DNA from: Bolinopsis microptera
Taxonomy: Eukaryota; Ctenophora; Tentaculata; Lobata; Bolinopsidae
DNA: 13,500 nt
Reading direction: 5' to 3'
Assembly (NCBI RefSeq): GCF_026151205.1
Contig: NW_026971774.1
Coordinates: forward strand, 154,001 to 167,500
The notes beneath the pieces were generated by a model. The model was not told the DNA's origin, ran no database searches, and saw only the letters and a list, made by a program, of their open reading frames with translations. Position 1 is the stretch's first letter. Each line of letters starts with the position of its first letter. Below are positions 1 to 6,778 of the stretch, one piece after another. The position numbers and the translations under genes are program-made.

Positions 1-223
1 GTACTGGTTACTGGTTACTGGTTACTGGGTACTGGTTACTGGTTACTGGTTACTGGGTACTGGTTACTGGTTACTGGTTACTGGGTACTGGTTACTGGTT
101 ACTGGTTACTGGGTACTGGGTACTGGTTACTGGGTACTGGTTACTGGTTACTGGGTACTGGGTACTGGTTACTGTTACTGGGTACTGGTTACTGGTTACT
201 GGTTACTGGTTACTGGTTACTGC
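1..223. repeat. Heptamer minisatellite, left block
   Basis: Tandem 7-bp units of two main kinds, GGTTACT and GGGTACT, run from the first base of the window. The order of the two kinds is irregular (often several GGTTACT, then one GGGTACT). One unit near 171 has lost bases and reads ACTGTTACT. The plus strand is rich in G and T. Because 7 is not a multiple of 3, the repeat reads as a 7-residue peptide cycle in any open frame, so open frames here carry no coding information. It presumably continues to the left of the window. Confidence 0.97.
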
Positions 224-324
224 TACAGATGTCACGTGTTGTCATGGTATCACTATTAGTTGTTACTGTGAAACCAGACACGACCATACTTCCTGTCACA
301 TCGGCTATTTTTCCATATTTTAAC
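224..324. other. Unique insert interrupting the heptamer array
   Basis: About 100 bp of non-repetitive sequence separates the two heptamer blocks. It carries CACGTG at 233-238, overlapping GTTGTCATGGTATC at 238-251. Read on the minus strand, this is a one-mismatch copy of the GTTACCATGACAAC motif found elsewhere in the window. The minus strand has a short open frame (see the candidate exon at 323-256), and the plus strand is also open. The piece may be unique DNA split off by array expansion on both sides, or a minus-strand exon. Confidence 0.7.
256..323 (-). CDS. Candidate minus-strand terminal exon (weak)
   Basis: On the minus strand an AG ends the heptamer array at 325-324 (..AACCAG). It is followed by 2 bases plus 21 sense codons reading KIWKNSRCDRKYGRVWFHSN, one more N, then TAA at 258-256. 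The phase fits the donor at 804-799: one base G left over, plus TT, makes a Val codon. The joined peptide would be ..ALRIS-V-KIWKNSRCD... If real, the whole intron of about 480 bp would be heptamer repeat. The acceptor lies inside repeat sequence with no good pyrimidine tract, and other frames are also open. No family is recognised. Chance is a serious alternative. Confidence 0.2.
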
Positions 325-798
325 TGGTTACTGGTTACTGGGTACTGGGTACTGGTTACTGGTTACTGGGTACTGGTTACTGGGTACTGGTTACTGGGTA
401 CTGGTTACTGGTTACTGGGTACTGGGTACTGGTTACTGGGTACTGGTTACTGGTTACTGGGTACTGGTTACTGGGTACTGGTTACTGGTTACTGGGTACT
501 GGTTACTGGGTACTGGTTACTGGGTACTGGTTACTGGGTACTGGTTACTGGTTACTGGTTACAGGTTACTGGGTACTGGTTACTGGGTACTGGTTACTGG
601 TTACTGGGTACTGGTTACTGGTTACTGGTTACTGGGTACTGGTTACTGGTTACTGGTTACTGGTTACTGGGTACTGGGTACTGGTTACTGGGTACTGGTT
701 ACTGGTTACTGGGTACTGGGTACTGGTTACTGTTACTGGGTACTGGTTACTGGTTACTGGTTACTGGTTACTGGGTACTGGGTACTGGGTACTGGGTG
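325..798. repeat. Heptamer minisatellite, right block
   Basis: Same GGTTACT/GGGTACT heptamers as the left block. A stretch around 700-779, including the shortened ACTGTTACT unit at 729, repeats the pattern seen around 142-223 with the shortened unit at 171. The right block therefore contains a duplicated piece of the left block, 558 bp away. The array stops directly at a strong minus-strand 5' splice site (GTAAGT, 804-799). Confidence 0.96.
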
Positions 799-804
799 AC
801 TTAC

Positions 805-838
805 CTGAGATTCGGAGTGCCTTGATCTGGAGGTTCTT
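805..838 (-). CDS. Candidate minus-strand exon ending at a consensus donor
   Basis: The minus strand reads CTCAG followed by GTAAGT at 804-799, a textbook 5' splice site. The frame ending there is open back to a TAA near 886 and reads ..GGQQKNLQIKALRIS with one base left over. The upstream limit is uncertain. ACAACAG gives a possible acceptor at 841-839, making a 34-nt exon, and the branch-point-like TACTAAC occurs repeatedly in the 880-950 repeat behind it. The plus strand is also open for about 18 codons. The donor is the real evidence; the exon extent is inference and no protein family is recognised. Confidence 0.3.
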
Positions 839-869
839 CTGTTGTCCTCCCGATGTTTTGTAGAGTGTT

Positions 870-985
870 TGGTAGAATGTTGAGTAGAGTGGTTAGTAGA
901 GTGGTTAGTGGGGTGGTTAGTGGGGTGGTTAGTAGAGTGGTTAGTGGGGAGGGTGTGGTGGTTGGAAGAGGCGGTTAGACGGGGA
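870..985. repeat. Degenerate GTGGTTAGT repeat
   Basis: An imperfect tandem repeat with core GTGGTTAGT followed by AGA or GGG, about 11 bp per unit and five or six units, decaying to purine-rich sequence. On the minus strand each unit contains CTAACCAC, and some TACTAAC, which resembles a branch point. Similar GTGGTTAG words reappear inside the candidate plus-strand exon at 2960-3128. Confidence 0.75.
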
Positions 986-1082
986 GGTGGGGAGTGTGGG
1001 GGAGACTGTTGCTCTGGTGACGAGTGGTTTGACCTGAGATAAATATGAGATTTATTTGTAAATATATTTACAATTATTTATA
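986..1082. other. Short unique spacer
   Basis: G-rich at first, then AT-rich from about 1040 (ATAAATATGAGATTTATTTG and similar). No gene signal is visible. It leads directly into the 41-bp array. Confidence 0.6.
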
Positions 1083-2935
1083 TCTGGCTACACAATATCA
1101 CAAGGGTGGGCTGGTGTTATTTATCTGGCTACACAATATCACAAGGGTGAGCTGATGTTATTTATCTGGCTACACAATATCACAAGGGTGAGCTGGTGTT
1201 ATTTATCTGGCTACACAATATCACAAGGGTGAGCTGGTGTTATTTATCTGGCTACACAATATCACAAGGGTGAGCTGGTGTTATTTATCTGGCTACACAA
1301 TATCACAAGGGTGAGCTGGTGTTATTTATCTGGCTACACAATATCACAAGGGTGAGCTGGTGTTATTTATCTGGCTACACAATATCACAAGGGTGAGCTG
1401 GTGTTATTTATCTGGCTACACAACATCACAAGGGTGAGCTGGTGTTATTTATCTGGCTACACAATATCACAAGGGTGAGCTGATGTTATTTATCTGGCTA
1501 CACAATATCACAAGGGTGAGCTGGTGTTATTTATCTGGCTACACAATATCACAAGGGTGAGCTGGTGTTATTTATCTGGCTACACAACATCACAAGGGTG
1601 AGCTGGTGTTATTTATCTGGCTACACAATATCACAAGGGTGAGCTGGTGTTATTTATCTGGCTACACAATATCACAAGGGTGAGCTGGTGTTATTTATCT
1701 GGCTACACAATATCACAAGGGTGAGCTGGTGTTATTTATCTGGCTACACAATATCACAAGGGTGAGCTGGTGTTATTTATCTGGCTACACAACATCACAA
1801 GGGTGAGCTGGTGTTATTTATCTGGCTACACAATATCACAAGGGTGAGCTGATGTTATTTATCTGGCTACACAATATCACAAGGGTGAACTGGTGTTATT
1901 TATCTGGCTACACAATATCACAAGGGTGAGCTGGTGTTATTTATCTGGCTACACAATATCACAAGGGTTAGCTGGTGTTATTTATCTGGCTACACAATAT
2001 CACAAGGGTGAGCTGGTGTTATTTATCTGGCTACACAATATCACAAGGGTGAGCTGGTGTTATTTATCTGGCTACACAATATCACAAGGGTGAGCTGGTG
2101 TTATTTATCTGGCTACACAATATCACAAGGGTGAGCTGGTGTTATTTATCTGGCTACACAACATCACAAGGGTGAGCTGGTGTTATTTATCTGGCTACAC
2201 AATATCACAAGGGTGAGCTGATGTTATTTATCTGGCTACACAATATCACAAGGGTGAGCTGGTGTTATTTATCTGGCTACACAATATCACAAGGGTGAGC
2301 TGGTGTTATTTATCTGGCTACACAACATCACAAGGGTGAGCTGGTGTTATTTATCTGGCTACACAATATCACAAGGGTGAGCTGGTGTTATTTATCTGGC
2401 TACACAATATCACAAGGGTGAGCTGGTGTTATTTATCTGGCTACACAATATCACAAGGGTGAGCTGGTGTTATTTATCTGGCTACACAATATCACAAGGG
2501 TGAGCTGGTGTTATTTATCTGGCTACACAATATCACAAGGGTGAGCTGGTGTTATTTATCTGGCTACACAATATCACAAGGGTGAGCTGATGTTATTTTG
2601 TTATTTATCTGGCTACACAATATCACAAGGGTGAGCTGGTGTTTTTTATCTGGCTACACAATATCACAAGGGTGAGCTGGTGTTATTTATCTGGCTACAC
2701 AATATCACAAGGGTGAGCTGATGTTATTTATCTGGCTACACAATATCACAAGGGTGAGCTGATGTTATTTATCTGGCTACACAATATCACAAGGGTGAGC
2801 TGGTGTTATTTATCTGGCTACACAATATCACAAGGGTGAGCTGGTGTTATTTATCTGGCTACACAATATCACAAGGGTGAGCTGGTGTTATTCATCTGGC
2901 TACACAATATCACAAGGGTGAGCTGGTGTTATTTG
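1083..2935. repeat. 41-bp minisatellite, about 45 units, with 9-unit higher-order repeat
   Basis: Near-identical units of 41 bp have the core GGCTACACAATATCACAAGG followed by GTGAGCTGGTGTTATTTATC. Marker variants recur every 369 bp (9 units): GCTGATG starts at 1479, 1848, 2217 and 2586, and CAACATC starts at 1421, 1790 and 2159. A second CAACATC series is at 1585 and 2323 (738 bp apart). One unit near 2590 carries an extra TTTTGTTATT. Each unit contains AAGG followed by GTGAGC, a fair plus-strand 5' splice-site look-alike. The array ends about 25 bp before the candidate acceptor of the plus-strand exon at 2960. Confidence 0.97.
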
Positions 2936-2959
2936 GTGAGATTACCTAAGTTGTTGCAG

Positions 2960-3128
2960 GGAGCAGCCCAAGGAGTGGTTAGTAACGTGGTTTTGTTTGG
3001 CGAGGTGGTTAGCCATCATGAGGTTGTCGTTAGCAGGAGGATTCACCGTACAGGGAGTGGGAGGGGTCGTCACAATCTCCATCACATATCTGGGGAGTCA
3101 GTTTTAGTTTTGTGTGTTGATTTAACAG
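2960..3128 (+). CDS. Candidate penultimate exon of plus-strand gene A
   Basis: A good 3' splice site (TTGTTGCAG, 2951-2959) opens a 169-nt segment that ends at AACAG followed by GTAAAG (donor at 3129). The frame starting GGA GCA GCC is open throughout for 56 codons plus one base. It includes VVLFGEVVSHHEVVVSRRIH and HISGESVLVLCVDLT. The leftover G joins TA of the next exon as a Val codon without a frameshift. No domain is recognised; the visible character is a Val-rich stretch, a basic R/H/G stretch, then a hydrophobic VLVLCVDL. A rival frame one base later is open to TAG near 3106 and looks membrane-like (EWLVTWFCLARWLAIMRLSL), so the frame is not certain. GTGGTTAG words inside suggest partial repeat origin. 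Confidence 0.4.
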
Positions 3129-3237
3129 GTAAAGTACTACTACTACTACTGAACCTCCCCCCCCCCCCCCCTAAATCTACCGAACCCCCCACCCCTTAAG
3201 TCAACTGTTTAAATGTTAATGATAACCCACTCGGAAG
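3129..3237 (+). other. Candidate 109-bp intron of gene A
   Basis: Begins GTAAAG and ends CGGAAG. It contains a short (TAC)n tract at 3134-3150 and a run of 15 C at 3157-3171. Removing it joins two open frames in phase. The acceptor is weak: a pyrimidine-poor approach, with TAATCAG a few bases further on as a competitor. Confidence 0.4.
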
Positions 3238-3422
3238 TAATCAGTAGAATTGAGAACGTTATCTGGGACAATACAACAAAGATACAGGTCACCACCCGGC
3301 CGACAATAGCTCCAGATATAAGCTGCTGTTCAGAGAGTGACAGGAGGGAGCAGGGGGTCAGAGACAGACGAGGAGGAACATTGTCAAATGTGGACTTGAG
3401 GAGGAAGAAACAAACAGTTTAA
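3238..3422 (+). CDS. Candidate last exon of plus-strand gene A
   Basis: After a possible acceptor at 3236-3237 the frame runs 2 bases plus 60 codons to TAA at 3420-3422. It reads ISRIENVIWDNTTKIQVTTR, then PTIAPDISCCSES, then a charged tail DRREQGVRDRRGG ending in LRRKKQTV. Base composition is more balanced than the AT-rich flank. An AATAAA follows 21 bp after the stop, which supports a 3' end here. The same frame could be read from an ATG at 3213, but coding-like composition starts only near 3240, so a spliced exon is preferred. No family is recognised. The basic RRKK tail could be a localisation or retention signal, which is speculation. Confidence 0.5.
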
Positions 3423-3442
3423 GAGTAGAGTTTGGGGGTACT

Positions 3443-3448
3443 AATAAA
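3443..3448 (+). promoter_or_regulatory. PolyA signal AATAAA for gene A
   Basis: A canonical AATAAA lies 21 bp downstream of the gene A stop codon. Two further overlapping AATAAA words follow at 3500-3509. All are on the plus strand only. Confidence 0.45.
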
Positions 3449-3574
3449 ATGTATTCGATAAAACGATGATTTTTTACGGCAAAATCAAACAATATGAATA
3501 ATAAATAAATCAGTGGAGGCTTGAGGAGGTTCCAAGTGCGGAAGCCACTGCTTGCTATTCATCTTGGTGTTTTG

Positions 3575-3652
3575 GTTATAGTAAATAAGAGTGGAGGGAG
3601 TGTTAAAGTTATAGTAAATCAGAGTAGAGGGAGTGTTAAAGTTTCAGTAAAC
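3575..3652. repeat. 33-bp tandem duplication at the 3' end of gene B
   Basis: GTTATAGTAAAT plus a purine-rich tail ending GGGAGTGTTAAA occurs at 3575 and again at 3608, with a partial third copy at 3641 (GTTTCAGTAAAC). The third copy overlaps the stop codon of the candidate minus-strand gene B. The repeat is thus built from the end of the coding sequence and the 3' UTR. No canonical AATAAA is seen on the minus strand downstream of the stop; an AATACA variant lies at 3455-3450. Confidence 0.8.
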
Positions 3653-3771
3653 TAACCCCACTCTATCTGACCCGGCTGTTTCCACTTCGTTTCCGGCTTC
3701 TACCGGACCGTTCTTCCGGACCAATCCCTTGAACACGTCTTCAGGGATTTCCTCATCTTTGTCTTCCAAAT
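3644..3771 (-). CDS. Candidate terminal exon of minus-strand gene B
   Basis: On the minus strand CCCTCAG (ending at 3772) is followed by AT, then 41 sense codons and TGA at 3646-3644. It reads LEDKDEEIPEDVFKGLVRKN followed by GPVEAGNEVETAGSDRVGLV and a final Y. The segment is near 50% GC inside AT-rich flanks, is strongly acidic at the start, and has a coding look in this frame only. It needs one base from the upstream exon; both the donor at 6857 (G, giving Asp) and the donor at 4161 (C, giving His) supply one. No domain is recognised. VEAGNE..E..AGS also appears, with mostly synonymous differences, near 8950. The stop lies 222 bp from the gene A stop, so the two genes would be convergent. 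Confidence 0.5.
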
Positions 3772-3772
3772 C

Positions 3773-4160
3773 TGAGGGATTTTATTTTAGTTATTGTAAC
3801 AAATGAGAAAGGCTAGAGTAGGTTCAATGCAATGTAAAATTAACTGTTGCTTAGATTAATTATACAGTAATTTATTGAGGACGTCAGTCGCCATGTCCTA
3901 ATTTCCAATTAGAAATAATAGGGTTGATCTAACTTCACTGCATCTCATTCGCTAAACTGCTATTAAGTAAATCGTGCAGCTAAATTAGGGAGAGGTTTAC
4001 TCTACACTTTAATTATAATAACTACACTTTAAATAATAAAGCAGCTGCAAGAAAATTGAGGTTTCCCAAACAGAGCACACAATTAAATACACACTGACAT
4101 AGGTCACATAGGTAAGTAGGAGATGCTTGCTTGTAAATTTCGAGTAATATTTAATACTAC
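3773..4160. other. AT-rich unique sequence, probably intron
   Basis: About 390 bp of AT-rich sequence with no repeat and no convincing open segment. It lies between the last two candidate exons of gene B. TTATTTTAGTTATTG near 3782 provides the branch-point-like region before the terminal exon. Confidence 0.4.
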
Positions 4161-4231
4161 GTAAAATAACGTCAAACTTCCACCCGGAAAAGTGCGCTGG
4201 ATTTGTTACCATGACAACACGTGTTTCATCT
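4161..4231 (-). CDS. Candidate internal exon of gene B
   Basis: A good minus-strand acceptor (CTTCTTGCATTCTCAAATCAG ends at 4232, pyrimidine-rich) is followed by an open frame DETRVVMVTNPAHFSGWKFD then VIL. Phase fits the donor at 4549: AG left over plus A gives Arg. The 3' end is unsure: ATG followed by GTAACA gives a donor after 4210 (a 22-nt exon), while C followed by GTAGTA after 4161 restores phase with the terminal exon but is a weak site. The segment contains the minus-strand form of the X-box/E-box composite motif (4205-4223), which encodes TRVVMVT here, so its reading may reflect the motif rather than a protein. Confidence 0.3.
4205..4223 (+). promoter_or_regulatory. X-box-like plus E-box composite motif (single copy)
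   Basis: GTTACCATGACAAC (4205-4218) matches the RFX/DAF-19 X-box consensus RYYNYYATRRNRAC at all positions and overlaps CACGTG (4218-4223). Identical to the core of the array at 4355-4555, but isolated from it by about 130 bp. Confidence 0.5.
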
Positions 4232-4354
4232 CTGATTTGAGAATGCAAGAAGATAATTTTAATTAAGTTTCAAGAAGAAAATAAAACTCGAACGCAATAA
4301 GAAATAAGAATAATACCAAATCTAATATTTTTTAGAAGGTCCTAGAAGATTCTT

Positions 4355-4555
4355 ACCTGTTGTTACCATGACAACACGTGACTATTACCTGTTGTTACCA
4401 TGACAACACGTGACTATTACCTGTTGTTACCATGACAACACATGACTATTACCTGTTGTTACCATGACAACACGTGACAATTACCTGTTGTTACCGTGAC
4501 AACACGTGACAATTACCTGTTGTTACCATGACAACACGTGACAGTTACCTGTTGG
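4355..4555. repeat. 32-bp minisatellite carrying X-box and E-box, abutting a donor site
   Basis: Six units of 32 bp are followed by a degenerate seventh. Each unit has TTACCTGTTGTTACC, then ATGACAACACGTGAC. Cores GTTACCATGACAAC start at 4362, 4394, 4426, 4458 and 4522; the copy at 4490 reads GTG for ATG, and one E-box reads CACATG. On the minus strand each unit carries AACAACAG followed by GTAA, copying the exon-intron boundary at 4549-4548 (ACCAACAG followed by GTAACT). The array therefore looks like a tandem amplification of a 5' splice site and the first bases of the intron. Confidence 0.95.
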
Positions 4556-4641
4556 TACCAGCATTTAATTTCTTGTCAACATACATAACTAGACAAAACA
4601 GCTGGCGTTCATTCTCCCTACTTAACAGGTAACCATAGTAA
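4549..4641 (-). CDS. Candidate internal exon of gene B
   Basis: On the minus strand a pyrimidine-rich stretch (CTTTTATTTTCTGTGTCTAT...) ends in TATCTAG, with the exon starting at 4641. One base is followed by 30 codons and two left over, ending at CAACAG followed by GTAACT, a good donor. It reads YYGYLLSRENERQLFCLVMY followed by VDKKLNAGTN and AG. The mix of charged and hydrophobic residues looks like folded protein. Phase joins the exon starting at 4231. The acceptor could also be at either of two AGs just downstream. No family is recognised. Confidence 0.4.
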
Positions 4642-4953
4642 CTAGATAGTATTTAATATAGACACAGAAAATAAAAGTGAAGCTGAACAACTTCTTAGAT
4701 TTATTGAGCAAAAAGTTCATAACGAACAAATAAAAAGCACTGGAATGATTCATTAGGAATAAAGAATTTAAGAATAATTGTAAATATTAAGTTTTTACAT
4801 AAATACAGCACTGGAAATATCAGAAAAATTATGAAACGTATCAAAAACAAGATGGGAATTAGACAGTACTAAAAGAAAGGAGTGTGCCAATTACACACTA
4901 AACACGTCACACTACAACAAGACATATGATCAACACGTGACTCTGTTAACACA
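4642..4953. other. AT-rich unique sequence, probable intron
   Basis: About 310 bp of AT-rich DNA with no repeats and no supported frame. An E-box CACGTG occurs near 4935 (AACACGTGACT), close to the next composite motif. Confidence 0.4.
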
Positions 4954-4954
4954 C

Positions 4955-4973
4955 GTTACCATGACAACACGTG
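4955..4973 (+). promoter_or_regulatory. X-box-like plus E-box composite motif (single copy)
   Basis: GTTACCATGACAAC at 4955-4968 runs into CACGTG at 4968-4973 and GTGACTC. It is the same sequence as at 4205 and overlaps the 3' end of the candidate exon at 5045-4960. A diverged relative, GTTACCATGACTAC, lies at 5087. Confidence 0.5.
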
Positions 4974-5045
4974 ACTCATGACGACGTGTCACAAATACGG
5001 GCATTAGATTTGCTGCAAAAATATTGCTGAGACAATTTCCTGGTA
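4960..5045 (-). CDS. Candidate internal exon of gene B
   Basis: On the minus strand AG at 5047-5046 (CTGATCAG) is followed by TA and 28 codons: PGNCLSNIFAANLMPVFVTR, then RHESRVVM, ending at ATG followed by GTAACG. Phase matches the upstream donor at 6857 (leftover G plus TA gives Val). Ending five bases later, at AAC followed by GTGTGT, would instead restore phase with the exon at 4641. The last residues come from the X-box/E-box motif (SRVVMVT). Other frames are also open here, so this is suggestive only; no family is recognised. Confidence 0.33.
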
Positions 5046-5164
5046 CTGATCAGACTAGAGTTAAATGTGATAATCACAATTATAGGTTACCATGACTACA
5101 ATTACCACTCTAACATCACACTTAGTTAGTAGTAATACTAACGTGCCAAAAAACGAGTCCACAC

Positions 5165-5224
5165 TAAACTACTACTGTCACCATGACAACACTACTACTA
5201 CTATTACTACTGTCACCATGACAA

Positions 5225-5258
<34 letters not shown>

Positions 5259-5271
5259 GTCACCATGACAA

Positions 5272-5335
<64 letters not shown>

Positions 5336-5395
5336 GTCACCATGACAACACTACTTCTACTACTACTACTACTTCTACTACTGTCACCATGACAA

Positions 5396-5429
<34 letters not shown>

Positions 5430-5442
5430 GTCACCATGACAA

Positions 5443-5479
<37 letters not shown>

Positions 5480-5645
5480 GTCACCATGACAACACTACTA
5501 CTACTACTACTACTACTTCTACTACTGTCACCATGACAACACTACTACTACTACTACTACTACTTCTACTACTGTCACCATGACAACACTACTACTACTA
5601 CTACTACTGTCACCATGACAACACTACTACTATTACTACTGTCAC
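5165..5645. repeat. Compound ACT microsatellite punctuated by 10 X-box-like motifs
   Basis: Runs of ACT (4 to about 20 triplets, with occasional TTC or ATT) alternate with an almost invariant linker CTGTCACCATGACAACACTA. Exact GTCACCATGACAAC cores start at 5177, 5212, 5259, 5336, 5383, 5430, 5480, 5527, 5574 and 5609. The triplet runs vary in length while the linker does not, so linkers and triplet tracts have been amplified together. The core fits RYYNYYATRRNRAC. Confidence 0.97.
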
Positions 5646-5714
5646 TAGTAGTTAGCTAAGACTAGATTCAACTTGTTGTATTCAGCAGCTTTATCTCCTA
5701 TTGAGGATTGGTAG
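5646..5714. other. Unique spacer
   Basis: Short non-repetitive stretch between the ACT repeat and the transposon target site; no feature seen. Confidence 0.5.
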
Positions 5715-5723
5715 ACTGGTTCA
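5715..5723 (+). repeat. Left target-site duplication of the MITE
   Basis: ACTGGTTCA immediately before the left inverted repeat, identical to 6322-6330. Confidence 0.85.
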
Positions 5724-6321
5724 GGGAAGTTGGTCGTTTAGCTCCGGACAGTCCGCACGGTCCCTGCACGGTCCATGCAACAACAAAAGAACACTCCATG
5801 CACGGTCCCTGCACAATGAACACTTGATGCACACTCCCTGCACAATGAACACTTGATGCACACTCCCTGCACGGTCTATGCACGGTCTATGCACGGTCCC
5901 TGCACAGTTACATATGAACACCGGCTACTAGCCACTTTTGTAATAACTAGTAGCCACTTTTGTAATAACAGCTCCTCAACTTCACATTATCAAACCGGCT
6001 ACTAACCGGCACCTAAAAAGTGGTCACTAGCCGGCTACTAACCGGCTACTAGCCGGCTAGTGACCAAAAAGTGGCTACTAACCGGCTACTAGGCGGTCAC
6101 TAGCCGGCTATTGGCTGAGCTCTAAAGCAGACCTACTTTCTCGAGGTTCCAAACCGGTGGCTACTTGGTGGCTACTAGCCGGTTAGTAGCCGGCTAGTGA
6201 CCACTTTTTAAGTGTGCAGGGACTTACCGTGCAGGGACCGTGCATGGAGTGTTCTCATGTTGTTGCATGGACCGTGCAGGGACCGTGCATAGACTGTCCG
6301 GAGCTAAACGACCAACTTGCC
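5724..6321. mobile_element. Non-autonomous foldback MITE, Mutator-like, with 9-bp target duplication
   Basis: The two ends are inverted copies. The left end starts GGGAAGTTGGTCGTTTAGCT and continues CCGGACAGTC; the right end is its complement with GGCAAG for GGGAAG. The similarity extends well over 100 bp inward with substitutions and indels, including the GCACGGTCCCTGCACGG and CATGCAACAACA blocks. ACTGGTTCA flanks the element directly on both sides (5715-5723 and 6322-6330), a 9-bp target-site duplication. A 9-bp duplication with long terminal inverted repeats is typical of Mutator-like elements; hAT (8 bp) is less likely. Inside are subterminal GCACGGTCCCT repeats and a central family of CCGGCTACTAG/AAAAAGTGG repeats. 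There is no transposase; the short open frames are meaningless. It sits in a probable gene B intron. Confidence 0.85.
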
Positions 6322-6330
6322 ACTGGTTCA
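6322..6330 (+). repeat. Right target-site duplication of the MITE
   Basis: ACTGGTTCA immediately after the right inverted repeat, identical to 5715-5723; intact, suggesting insertion is not ancient. Confidence 0.85.
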
Positions 6331-6773
6331 ATAATGGGAATGTAACCAGGTTAGTTATACTAGCAGTTACTTGTTACTAGTAAGACAGTAGTATAGAAAC
6401 CACGTGACAGACAAGATGGCACATAACTTGGAGGATAATGTAACTATTATTCAGTGTTACAGATCAGCGCAGATAAATATCCTAATTATACATGCTGAAT
6501 ATGTTAATTAACAAAACCCGATGACAATGCAGCAGTAGTAGTGAGAATAATGACAATGCAGGAACTACCGACGCGAGCACGCGAGACATCCGCTACAATT
6601 GAGTAGAGAGAGTGAGTCGGTAACCATGGAAATAGTGGAAAGGAGGATTTGTGAAGAGAGGGAGAAGTTGGATGAGGACTACTGAAGTGGAGGTGAAGTG
6701 TAATGCTAGTCACTAATCAACAAGGCAGAGTCTTGTTCTACCTTGTAATCAAACAGATTATACTGAGAAATAT
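6331..6773. other. Unique sequence with ambiguous short open frames
   Basis: About 440 bp. An ATG in strong context (ACCATGG) at 6626 opens a 19-codon plus-strand frame, MEIVERRICEEREKLDEDY, ending at TGA 6683-6685. On the minus strand a pyrimidine-rich acceptor-like stretch (CTCACTCTCTCTACTCAATTGTAG) leads into ADVSRARVGSSCIVII. Both cannot be trusted: the region is a purine-rich/pyrimidine-rich tract. AATGACAATGCAG is repeated near 6522 and 6549. Confidence 0.35.
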
Positions 6774-6778
6774 AAAGT

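Noticed and set aside
1-798. Interstitial telomere
   Set aside because: The heptamers GGTTACT/GGGTACT do not match a known telomere unit and the array is interrupted by unique DNA and bordered by a splice-like site.
229-825. Plus-strand frame of 198 codons (LVTGYW repeats)
   Set aside because: It is the translation of the heptamer array on both sides of the unique insert; no coding constraint is visible.
1083-2935. CRISPR-like regular array
   Set aside because: Repeats are directly contiguous with no unique spacers, and the surroundings are eukaryotic in style.
4009-4160. Extension of the minus-strand frame past VILRSIKYY to a stop at 4009
   Set aside because: The sequence becomes AT-rich with a membrane-like but compositionally biased translation; the exon is more likely to end earlier.
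5698-5921. Minus-strand open frames rich in CAGSVH/DRAGSVH
   Set aside because: They fall on the GCACGGTCCCTGCAC subterminal repeats of the foldback MITE and are repeat translations.
6626-6685. Plus-strand ATG in strong context with MEIVERRICEEREKLDEDY
   Set aside because: Only 19 codons in a purine-rich tract, the ACCATGG context comes from a GGTAACCATGG word common in this locus, and no exon partners are evident. Kept only as a note in the region entry.
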